Assembly: GCA_903855945.1 (NCBI GenBank)
Contig: CAIOAK010000036.1
Location: 1-43,767, forward strand
DNA: 43,767 nucleotides
From: an uncultured Anaeromyxobacter sp.
GTDB lineage: Bacteria > Myxococcota > Myxococcia > Myxococcales > Anaeromyxobacteraceae
Direction of reading: 5' to 3'
Shown here: positions 16,345-23,262 of the stretch, one piece after another
How positions within the stretch are numbered: position 1 is the stretch's first letter
Layout of the letters: the number at the start of each line of letters is the position of its first letter
Notes under the pieces: generated by a model
The model's database searches: none
What the model saw: the letters and a program-made list of their open reading frames with translations, nothing else
What the model was told of the DNA's origin: nothing
Program-made: the position numbers and the translations under genes

Positions 16345-16569
16345 ATGATCCCCGGCGTGAGTTCCTGGAGTTGCCGACACGAGCACGACGGCCTCTGCCG
16401 GAAGGTGGACGACGCCTACTGCCGCCCCGGCATGAAGGGCTGCGTGCTGGTCGGAAAGGTCACCTTCGCCGATGGGGTGACCCCGTCGCCGGTCTGGCCG
16501 GAGGAGCGGGAGGCTACTTCTTCAGGCTCGACACGTACCGACCCACCGACGCCGCGTCGTCCGGGGTGA
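16345..16569 (+). CDS. Small Cys-containing protein, function unknown
   Basis: ATG 16345 (or GTG 16357) opens a 74-residue frame with WSCRHEHDGLC, AYCRPGMKGCVLVGK. The pattern C-x6-C-x7-C-x5-C with PGMKGCVL recalls small conserved hypothetical proteins of metal-reducing deltaproteobacteria, possibly metal-binding. The C-terminal ~20 residues are Pro/Thr/Arg-rich and lie antisense over the end of the cytochrome gene (56-base convergent overlap), so the true protein may be effectively shorter. It is divergent from the thiol operon and could share its regulatory region. I cannot assign a function. Confidence 0.55.
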   Translation: MIPGVSSWSCRHEHDGLCRKVDDAYCRPGMKGCVLVGKVTFADGVTPSPVWPEEREATSSGSTRTDPPTPRRPG

Positions 16570-16792
16570 TCTGGAGCTTGTCGGCCGGGGGCGGGTGCGC
16601 CGCTGCGACCTTCGCCACGGTGGCCGTGCTCTTCCCGGTGATGGGCGGTACGCCCGTGTCCCCCTTGCCTCCGGCTCCATGGCACATGGCGCAGTGCTTC
16701 TGGTAGACGGCCGCACCGTCGGCTGCGTTGGGCGGAGCGCCCCAGGCGGGGAGGGCGGAGGCGACGAGGAGGGCTGCGAAGATCTTCTTCAT
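16514..16792 (-). CDS. Small monohaem cytochrome c, exported
   Basis: 92 residues. A signal peptide (MKKIFAALLVASALPAWG, cleavage near AWG-A) is followed by one class I cytochrome c domain: haem motif CAMCH with the typical preceding VYQKH, and the axial Met candidate in the C-terminal half is absent or replaced, as TPDDAASVGRYVSSLKK shows only helix features. GDTGVPPITGK occupies the middle loop. Periplasmic electron carrier. No Met is visible after the CAMCH region, so the sixth haem ligand is not obvious, which would give a low-potential or five-coordinate haem. It is probably monocistronic and divergent from the methyltransferase gene at 16915. Confidence 0.88.
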   Translation of the reverse strand: MKKIFAALLVASALPAWGAPPNAADGAAVYQKHCAMCHGAGGKGDTGVPPITGKSTATVAKVAAAHPPPADKLQITPDDAASVGRYVSSLKK

Positions 16793-16914
16793 GGTCGGGC
16801 CTCGGAGGGTCGGTTCTTCCCTGGATTCTCCGGGCTGGGGCACCGGGCGTCAACCCGTGAATCGGGGCGTGACCCCGTTGCGCCACCGGGTTCTGCGTGC
16901 TCTCCTCCCGCGCC

Positions 16915-17592
16915 ATGCCCGATCGCCAGCGATTCGACGAGGAGTACTACCGTCGCCACTATCAGGGTCCCGACCGGGTGCATTCCGCGCCCCAGGTGGG
17001 GCGGCTCGCGGCCGGGGTCTCCGGCACGGCCGCCTGGCTCGGCGTCGAGATCCGCGCCGTGCTCGAGGTGGGGGCCGGTCCCGGGTACTGGAGGGCGTGG
17101 TTCCGGCGCCACCGGCCGGCCGTTCGCTACCTCTCCACCGACGTCTCCCCGTGGGCCTGCCGCCGCTTCGGCCACGAGCTCCGGGACATCTCGACGTGGC
17201 GCCCGCGCCGCTCGTTCGACCTGGTCGTCTGCCAGGGGGTGCTCCAGTACCTCGACGATCGCGGGGCCGCCGACGCCATCGAGAACCTGGGAGCCGCCTG
17301 CCGCGGGCTGCTCTATCTCGAGGCCATCACCCGCCACGACCTCGACGAGGTGGTGGACGCCGCTCGGACCGACACGCGGATCCACGCCCGGACCGGCGCC
17401 TGGTACCGGCAGAGGCTCCAGCCCTGGTTCGTGCAGATCGGTGCCGGACTCTGGGCCGCGCGCAGCGCCGCCATCCCGCTCTACGAGCTGGAGGGGGCTC
17501 CGGTCCACTCCACGCTGCGCCGCCAGAGTTCGGCCGCCAGGTCGGGATCGCGCGCGGCGCGCCCCGGCCGTACCGGCTTGCAGGCGTCGTAG
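16915..17592 (+). CDS. Class I SAM-dependent methyltransferase
   Basis: About 225 residues from ATG 16915. Contains FDEEYYRRHY at the start, the SAM motif VLEVGAGPGYWRAW, STDVSPWAC and FDLVVCQGVLQYL, then a domain ending IPLYELEG. Its substrate cannot be predicted; a small-molecule or lipid methyltransferase is possible. The natural end of the fold appears to be near 17495, but the frame continues to a TAG at 17590, giving a basic, Ser/Arg-rich tail entirely antisense to the end of the SDR gene (112-base convergent overlap). The tail looks like readthrough into former non-coding sequence, perhaps after loss of a stop codon. Confidence 0.8.
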   Translation: MPDRQRFDEEYYRRHYQGPDRVHSAPQVGRLAAGVSGTAAWLGVEIRAVLEVGAGPGYWRAWFRRHRPAVRYLSTDVSPWACRRFGHELRDISTWRPRRSFDLVVCQGVLQYLDDRGAADAIENLGAACRGLLYLEAITRHDLDEVVDAARTDTRIHARTGAWYRQRLQPWFVQIGAGLWAARSAAIPLYELEGAPVHSTLRRQSSAARSGSRAARPGRTGLQAS

Positions 17593-18335
17593 TAGGCCCC
17601 GTTCTCGAGCTGGGGGAGCGGCGCCGTGGCGCAGAAGAGGGTCGTCCGCGCCCCCTTCTCGGGCGAGATCATGAAGAGCTTCACCAGGTGACGGACTCCC
17701 CAGGGGAGCTCCCGCCAGATCTCGGTGGCCACCACGCCCGGGTGGAGGGAGTAGGCCGAGACCCCGCTGCCGGACAGGCGACGGGCCAGCTCCACGGTGA
17801 AGAGGATGTTGCAGAGCTTCGACACCGAGTACTCGGCCAGGCCTCCGGTGGAGTTGCCCGGGCGACGCTGCGCCCCCCAGTCGATGCTCCTGGCGTTCAG
17901 ATGGGCCCGGCTCGCGACATTCACTATGCGTGAATGTCCCGTCCGCTTCATCCGACCCAGCAGCAGCACCGTGAAGAGGAAGGGGCCCAGGTGGTTCGTG
18001 CCGAAGGTCGTCTCGAACCCCTGCGGCGTGAGTCCACGCACCCCGGCCAGTCCGGCGTTGTTCACGAGAACGTGGAGGGGCAGGTCCCGGGCCAGGAACA
18101 GGTCGGCGGCCCGCCGGACCGACTCCAGGTCGGAGAGGTCGAGCGGGAGGAACTCGACGCGAGGGTTCCCGGTGGAGGAGCGGATCGCCTCCACCACGGG
18201 CAGGGTGCGCGCCTCCGACCGCCCGGCCAGGAGGACGTGTGCTCCCCGCCGCGCCAGCGACTCCGCCGTGACGAGCCCGATCCCGGTGTTCGCGCCGGTG
18301 ACGAGGAAGACCCGCCCGTCGAGATCGCCCGTCAC
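17481..18335 (-). CDS. Short-chain dehydrogenase/reductase (retinol-dehydrogenase-like)
   Basis: 284 residues from GTG 18335, which overlaps the FUSC gene stop (GTGA). NAD(P)-binding TGANTGIG near residue 12, LVNNAG, SRIVNVASRAH and the catalytic YSVSK (Tyr and Lys) identify a classical SDR. The length, and HPGVVATEIWRELP after the catalytic site, resemble retinol dehydrogenase/WWOX-like SDRs, which reduce ketones or aldehydes of lipophilic substrates. The palindrome at 17916-17938 falls on the conserved SRIVNV segment and uses rare codons (TCA, ATA, AAT). A second SDR is encoded at 25886. No specific substrate is implied. Confidence 0.88.
   Translation of the reverse strand: MTGDLDGRVFLVTGANTGIGLVTAESLARRGAHVLLAGRSEARTLPVVEAIRSSTGNPRVEFLPLDLSDLESVRRAADLFLARDLPLHVLVNNAGLAGVRGLTPQGFETTFGTNHLGPFLFTVLLLGRMKRTGHSRIVNVASRAHLNARSIDWGAQRRPGNSTGGLAEYSVSKLCNILFTVELARRLSGSGVSAYSLHPGVVATEIWRELPWGVRHLVKLFMISPEKGARTTLFCATAPLPQLENGAYYDACKPVRPGRAARDPDLAAELWRRSVEWTGAPSSS
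17916..17938. repeat. Dispersed palindrome GACATTCAC-TATGC-GTGAATGTC, copy B (inside a CDS)
   Basis: Perfect 9-bp arms around five bases, containing the core TTCAC-N5-GTGAA. In the SDR gene (minus strand) it is read T|TCA|CGC|ATA|GTG|AA, the same codon phase as copies A and C, and includes AT-rich codons unusual for the gene. Confidence 0.8.
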
Positions 18336-18856
18336 GGCTGGGCCTCGGCGGCGCGCGGCGTGACCGGCCAGACCTTGGCCATGAGCCAGGAGACCGAGAC
18401 GCCCACCAGGCAGCCGAAGATCACCTCCGCCACCTTGTGCAGGCCGTGCTCGATGCCGACGATGCGCGACTGGTGGGCCACGCCGGAGGCGATGACGATG
18501 GCGGCCGTGATGGGGGCCTGCCGCCACATCACCTGGACACGGACCACGTAGATCGAGAGGAGAACCGAGATCGCGAGTGCCACGGGGAGTTTCCACTCCC
18601 GCGGGCCGCCCACGAGCAGGAACACGAGCCCCACCACGCAGCCGACTGCGGCGTTCATCGTGCGGCCCCGGAAGGTCCGCTTGGCCTGGTTCCAGACCGG
18701 GTCGGAGGAGGCGATCATGGAGGCGATGGCCCAGATGGGATTGGCATCGGCCAGGGCCCGGAGCGTGGCCCAGGTGACGGCCGTCCCGATGAAGACGTTC
18801 ACGGCGAAGCGGACGCCGAGGAGGTCGTCCTCCAGGAAGCGCCCCGGGATCCTCAT
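18332..18856 (-). CDS. FUSC / aromatic acid exporter-like membrane protein
   Basis: 174 residues with about five hydrophobic segments. FIGTAVTWATLRAL, GCVVGLVFLLVGG, LPVALAISVLLSIYVV, ITAAIVIASGVA and EVIFGCLVGVSVSWLM are the clearest, arranged like the N-terminal membrane half of FUSC/ArAE (fusaric acid resistance, p-hydroxybenzoate efflux) proteins. Full-length members have a cytoplasmic half and often a second membrane half; this short form has only one. Basic loops such as KRTFRGRT lie between segments. ATG 18856 has GGAGGGG upstream. The stop overlaps the SDR start, and the CYTH-like gene ends 13 bases before it, so the three genes probably form an operon. Confidence 0.7.
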   Translation of the reverse strand: MRIPGRFLEDDLLGVRFAVNVFIGTAVTWATLRALADANPIWAIASMIASSDPVWNQAKRTFRGRTMNAAVGCVVGLVFLLVGGPREWKLPVALAISVLLSIYVVRVQVMWRQAPITAAIVIASGVAHQSRIVGIEHGLHKVAEVIFGCLVGVSVSWLMAKVWPVTPRAAEAQP

Positions 18857-18869
18857 TCCGTTCCCCTCC

Positions 18870-19787
18870 TCACTCGTGCGACTGGGGGGGATTCCCCTGC
18901 TTTCGATAGACGATGCCGGTCTTGGTGGCTCCGGGGAGGATCCAGTCGGGCGTCGCGAGCTGGAGGGAGACGAAGAACTGCTCCGAGCGCTTGATGGCCT
19001 TGTCGTGCAGATCCTCCCGGCGCTTGAACTTCATCTGGTAGGCGAACTCGCCCACGAGCGGCGCGTGATCGCCCCGTTCGCGCCACAGTGCGACGCCGGC
19101 CTTGCCCGTCATCCCCTTCCCGAAATCGAGGACCCCGATGTCCTGGAGCACCTCCTCCACGATGGTGTGGTTCACCAGTGCGAGCGTGTCCTCCTTCGCG
19201 TGCCGGAGGTGAGCGAGGCCGGGCAGGACGTGCGCCAGAGTGGAGAACTTCTTCTGGTCGCCTTCATGGAAGTGGCCCAGCGGGAACTCGCAGTTGTGCG
19301 AGTAGAGCACCCGGACGCCGCCCGGGGCGTCCTTGGGAGGGAGCACCTCCACCTTGAACTTGATCCGGTACTCGCCCTCGATGCGGGGGCGGACGTCCAT
19401 CTCCGCGGCAGCCTGCAGGTCGGGGACCCGGTACTTGAAGACCACCTCCGGCTCACCGGCCGGGAACCCGTCCTCGAAGGTGACCCGGCGCCGCAGGATG
19501 AAGCCGGACTTGTAGAGCCGGAAGTCGGGGGTGTCGAGGAAGACCACCTCGCGGATCTGCGGCCGCGCATTCTCGAACCCTTCGGACGAGAAGGAGACGT
19601 CGTGCTCCCTGGCCACTCGCTTCACGATCCGGGCGAAGTCCCAGAACGACTGGCGGGAGGTGAAGCGCTCCGGGCGCAGGATGATCTTGGACTCTATGTA
19701 CTGCACGTCGTCGAGGGGATGGCCATCGGAGTACTTCCCGCCCTTGAGTTCCGGGATCTGCTGGATCGGCGCCACCTTGTCGCTCAT
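18870..19787 (-). CDS. CYTH/VTC-like (triphosphate tunnel) domain protein, tentative
   Basis: 305 residues. The start ATG 19787 has a strong Shine-Dalgarno (AGGAGGT). The N-terminal part, with YIESKIILRPERF, then VVFLDTPDFRLYKSGFILRRR and EPEVVFKYR, follows the layout of CYTH/triphosphate-tunnel proteins: an acidic-basic beta strand, a YFDTPD-like strand, LRxR and a K-x-K strand. These folds bind triphosphate or polyphosphate with two metals. The second half (residues ~150-305) continues with strands rich in charged residues but no motif I can name. Assignment rests on pattern only, without a search. It is transcribed away from the nuclease-like gene at 19884, with a 96-base divergent region between them. 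Confidence 0.55.
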   Translation of the reverse strand: MSDKVAPIQQIPELKGGKYSDGHPLDDVQYIESKIILRPERFTSRQSFWDFARIVKRVAREHDVSFSSEGFENARPQIREVVFLDTPDFRLYKSGFILRRRVTFEDGFPAGEPEVVFKYRVPDLQAAAEMDVRPRIEGEYRIKFKVEVLPPKDAPGGVRVLYSHNCEFPLGHFHEGDQKKFSTLAHVLPGLAHLRHAKEDTLALVNHTIVEEVLQDIGVLDFGKGMTGKAGVALWRERGDHAPLVGEFAYQMKFKRREDLHDKAIKRSEQFFVSLQLATPDWILPGATKTGIVYRKQGNPPQSHE

Positions 19788-19883
19788 CGTCCACACCTCC
19801 TGAGCCTTGGTCCTAACAGGCAACAAGCGCCGTGGCGAGCGGATGGCACGTCACTTAGATTCCCTCCAACGCGGGGAGGATGC

Positions 19884-21815
19884 CTGAACCGGAACGTTCT
19901 GAAGGTGCTCGCAGCGGTGATGGTGGCAGGGGGCTGGGCCAGGCCCGCCGAGGCCTGGATCTGGCCCGAGCACCGGGATATCGCCGTGGATGCCATCCAG
20001 GGCATGCCGGCGGCCGACCGGGCCGTGCTCGATTCCCTCTGGGCGTCGCTCCGGACCGAGGCCGGCCCCCAGCTCTGCCCCACGCTCGTGAGCACCGGTG
20101 CCGCGCCCCAGACCGAGTTCGGCGACTGGAGCGCCATCTGCCTCGACTTCCCGTCCTACCCGGCGCTGGGCGGCGACCATTCCTGTTCCACGGCCGAGCT
20201 GCGCGCGGTGACGGAGAATGCGGAGTGGGGCCGGAAGGTGGCCTGGGTGGCCGAGTGGTCCAAGAAGGCGCTGGCCGCGTCGCCCGACGAGGGGCGGCGC
20301 ACCGATGCCTGGAACCGGTCCCACCTGGCCATGCAGTACGTGGACCCCGACTACCTGACCCGCGCCGCCGGCAACAACGCCCACTTCCTCACGCCCCGGA
20401 AGAAGGTCGAGGAGCGCGAGACGCTCGACGGCTACGTGACCCGTACCCTCGGCCGGGACGAGGCCGTCAACGCCACCGCCATCTACGTCGAGTACCACGC
20501 GCTGGCTCTCCGGCTGGCCGCCCTCTGGCGGGCCGCGTCGCCCGCGGAGCGCCCCGACCTGGCCCGGCGCACGCTCCTCGCCGAGGGCATCGCGCTCCAC
20601 TTCCTCGAGGACTCCTTCTCCGCCGGCCACTACGCCGCCACCTGGGGGAGCTCGGCCTGGCAGAAGGGGACCCACGACCTCTACTGCGTCGAGGGGCTCA
20701 CCTCGATGACCTGGAGTGGAGAGCTGTTCGCGGGCTACGGCGACGCGCACATGACCAACCGGGACCGGACCCAGGCGGGATTGGTCGTCCGCACGAGCCT
20801 GGCGCAGCTCGTCGGTGCCGCCACCGGAACCCTGGCGGTCTCCGCCGCCCCCATCTCCGGCGCGGAGAAGGCGCTGGAGGACGTCAACTTCTGCAAGGCG
20901 ACGTCGCTCCCGGTGATGCCGGTCGATCCGGTCGCACGCAGTGCCGCGACCGCCACGTTGCAGGGTTCGCCCGTGCCGTCCGGGAGCCAGGACGAGATCC
21001 ACCCGCCGCGCGCCCGTGCCGACATCGGCCCGTTCGTCGGGGTGGTGGCGGGCATCACGGCGGGGCCGGCCCTCGGCGGGTTCGACACCGCCGGTGGATG
21101 GCGCTTCCGCACCGAGCTCGAGGTCGGGGCCAGGGTGGGATACGGGCTCGACGGCGTGCTCACCACCACCATGGACGGGCAGATCTGGGCGCAGGCCTCC
21201 TTCGTGGACGACCCGGCGCAGCTCGACGCCTCCTGCACGGGATGCCCGGGCGGGGTCCGCAGCAACTCGGCGATCCCCCGTGTCCCGGCGCGGTCCGGGC
21301 TGAAGCTCGTGTTTCGCATGCCGTACTACGTGCTGCCCTTCGACCTCATCCTGCTCGCGCCCGTCCTGCTCCTCGCCGACCCCGAGGCGGCGCAGCACGT
21401 GGTCTTCGCGGCGGCGGGCGGCGGACTCCTCACCATCCAGCGCCCGATCTCCACGAGCTGGGGCACCTTCCAGTTCATGGCGGGACGGGAGGTCGGCATG
21501 ACCCTGTGGGGCAACGGAGAACCGGACCAGTTCATCGCCACGCCCACCGGGAGCACGCCGCAGCTCGTGGACTTCCAGCAGCTCGAGCTCGACTTCCCGG
21601 TCTTCGAGTGGGTGCCCCCACGGGCGGCCGCGACCAACCTCTCGCTCGCGGCCGAGTTCCAGCTCGGCTTCAGCGTCTCGCTCGCCCCGAAGGCCTGGCT
21701 CCCCCAGGCGAACGAGGCGCCCTACTCCCTCGGGCCGAGCTGGTTCATCTACCTGCGGCTCCGCCTCGACGGCCGGAAGTACTTCGGCACCTCTGCGGAG
21801 GACTGGCAGAACTGA
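19884..21815 (+). CDS. Exported Zn-dependent nuclease/phospholipase C-like protein with beta-barrel-like C-terminus; predicted CTG start
   Basis: 643 residues. The frame has no ATG near its start. CTG 19884 gives a classic signal peptide (MNRNVLKVLAAVMVAGG..PAEA) and follows GGGGAGG by four bases; the nearby ATG 19880 is out of frame and abuts the ribosome site. Cleavage at AEA|W leaves Trp25 as the mature N-terminus with His30 at mature position 6, the Trp1/His6 arrangement of S1/P1 nuclease and zinc phospholipase C, where the N-terminal Trp itself binds zinc. Further candidates are HFL near 168 and HFLEDSFSAGH (His239, Asp243, His249). From ~370 to the end the sequence alternates like beta strands of an outer-membrane barrel. 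It may be a surface or secreted phosphoesterase. GTG 19905 is the alternative start. Confidence 0.75.
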   Translation: MNRNVLKVLAAVMVAGGWARPAEAWIWPEHRDIAVDAIQGMPAADRAVLDSLWASLRTEAGPQLCPTLVSTGAAPQTEFGDWSAICLDFPSYPALGGDHSCSTAELRAVTENAEWGRKVAWVAEWSKKALAASPDEGRRTDAWNRSHLAMQYVDPDYLTRAAGNNAHFLTPRKKVEERETLDGYVTRTLGRDEAVNATAIYVEYHALALRLAALWRAASPAERPDLARRTLLAEGIALHFLEDSFSAGHYAATWGSSAWQKGTHDLYCVEGLTSMTWSGELFAGYGDAHMTNRDRTQAGLVVRTSLAQLVGAATGTLAVSAAPISGAEKALEDVNFCKATSLPVMPVDPVARSAATATLQGSPVPSGSQDEIHPPRARADIGPFVGVVAGITAGPALGGFDTAGGWRFRTELEVGARVGYGLDGVLTTTMDGQIWAQASFVDDPAQLDASCTGCPGGVRSNSAIPRVPARSGLKLVFRMPYYVLPFDLILLAPVLLLADPEAAQHVVFAAAGGGLLTIQRPISTSWGTFQFMAGREVGMTLWGNGEPDQFIATPTGSTPQLVDFQQLELDFPVFEWVPPRAAATNLSLAAEFQLGFSVSLAPKAWLPQANEAPYSLGPSWFIYLRLRLDGRKYFGTSAEDWQN

Positions 21816-21833
21816 TCGGCGAGTGCCGCGGCA

Positions 21834-23189
21834 CTACCGACGGCGCGGTTTCCACGCCCCCACCGAGGTCGTCTTCCGCGGCGAGGAATCGTCGCCCGGG
21901 GGCGCTGCCGGCGGGGGTACCCGGTTCCCGCGGTTGTGCCCGTGCTCGTGGCCGCCGCCGCGCTGCTTGGCCGCCTGCGGGCGACGGCTGGGACCCCCTC
22001 CACCCGGCCGGCGGTGGGGCGGGACTCCCTGGTTGGCTCGCCCCTCGGAGGCCCGCTGGGACTCGGACACGAAGGTCTCGTCCTGCCGGGGTACGTCGGC
22101 GCGGGGCAGGGCCTTTCGCGTGAGCCGCTCGATGTCTCGCAGGAGCGAGGTCTCCTCCGGGGAGGAGAAGGCCGAGGCGCGCCCGGTGGCCTGGGCGCGT
22201 GCCGTGCGCCCCACCCGGTGGACGTAGTCCTCCGGCACGTGGGGGAGGTCGAAGTTCACCACGTGGCCGATCTCCGCCACGTCGATTCCGCGGGCCGCGA
22301 TGTCGGTGGCCACGAGGACTCGGTAGGTCCCGTCCTTGAAGCCGTCGAGCGCCATGCGCCGCTGACCCTGCGTCCGGTCGGCGTGGATGCGCGCCGCCTT
22401 GTGGCCGGCGCGCGCCACCGACTTCCAGACCCGGTCGGCGCGCCGCTTCGTGCGGGTGAACACCAGCGTGGAGAGGCCGTCCCGCGCCAGCAGCGCGAGG
22501 AGCAGGGGAACCTTCTCCTCCTGGGCGCAGAGGTACACCTGCTGCTCCGCTCGCTCCGCGGTGGTCCCGCTGCGGATCACCTCGACCCGGACCGGGTCGC
22601 GCAGGTGGGTGGCGGCGAACTCCGCGACGTCGGAACCGGTGGTGGCCGAGAAGAGCAGCGACTGGCGCGCCCGGGGCAGCTTCTGGAGGATGCGGGTGAG
22701 CTGGGGCTTGAAGCCCATGTCGAGCATCCGGTCGGCCTCGTCGAGCACCAGGACCTCGATGTCGTCGAGACGCACCGCACCCTGCTGCAGGTGGTCCACG
22801 AGCCGGCCCGGCGTCGCGATGATCACCTCGCGCCGCTCCCGGAACGCCTGGGTCTGCGCCCCCATGCCCACCCCGCCGATGACCACGATGCCGCGGACGT
22901 TCCGCCCCCGTCCGAATCGCTCCAGCTCCTCGCCGATCTGGAGGGCCAGCTCGCGCGTCGGTGCGAGCACGAGCGCCCGGGTTCCGGTCTTCCCGGACAG
23001 TCGCTCGATGATGGGAAGGAGGAAGGCGGCCGTCTTCCCGGTTCCGGTGGCGGCGACCCCGATGACATCGCGGCCGGCCAGCGCGGGGGGGATGGCCTGC
23101 GACTGGATCGGGGTCGGCGCCTCGAAGCCGGCACGGTGGATCGCCTGCAGGGACTTCTCGGAGAGCTTCAAGTCTGCGAACGTGGTCAC
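21834..23189 (-). CDS. rhlE: DEAD-box RNA helicase, RhlE-like
   Basis: 451 residues with the full helicase core: Q-motif (FEAPTPIQ), motif I ATGTGKT, Ia PTRELALQ, Ib TPGRL, motif II DEAD, motif III SAT, then IV-VI (LVFTRTKRRAD, ATDIAARGID, HRVGRTARA). The tail (~residue 370 on) is Arg, Gly and Pro rich, typical of RhlE-type proteins that unwind rRNA and mRNA structures in ribosome assembly or cold stress. ATG 23189 is well placed. It ends 18 bases from the end of the nuclease-like gene (convergent). The gene upstream (23263) is in the same direction, 73 bases away; shared transcription is possible but the products have no obvious link. Confidence 0.93.
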   Translation of the reverse strand: MTTFADLKLSEKSLQAIHRAGFEAPTPIQSQAIPPALAGRDVIGVAATGTGKTAAFLLPIIERLSGKTGTRALVLAPTRELALQIGEELERFGRGRNVRGIVVIGGVGMGAQTQAFRERREVIIATPGRLVDHLQQGAVRLDDIEVLVLDEADRMLDMGFKPQLTRILQKLPRARQSLLFSATTGSDVAEFAATHLRDPVRVEVIRSGTTAERAEQQVYLCAQEEKVPLLLALLARDGLSTLVFTRTKRRADRVWKSVARAGHKAARIHADRTQGQRRMALDGFKDGTYRVLVATDIAARGIDVAEIGHVVNFDLPHVPEDYVHRVGRTARAQATGRASAFSSPEETSLLRDIERLTRKALPRADVPRQDETFVSESQRASEGRANQGVPPHRRPGGGGPSRRPQAAKQRGGGHEHGHNRGNRVPPPAAPPGDDSSPRKTTSVGAWKPRRR

Positions 23190-23262
23190 GGGGCCTCTTA
23201 TCGCACCTTAGCGGCCAAGATGCGCGCGCTCCTCCTGGCCGCGGCCGGACCCGGCTGGTGGC

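Noticed and set aside
19835-19860. Sigma-54-like TGGCACG-TCAC-TTAGA before the nuclease-like gene
   Set aside because: The essential -12 GC is absent (TTAGA), so the promoter call is not supported.
18660-19883. Plus-strand extension of the nuclease-like frame over the CYTH-like gene
   Set aside because: Antisense shadow of the minus-strand gene; the signal peptide places the start at 19884.
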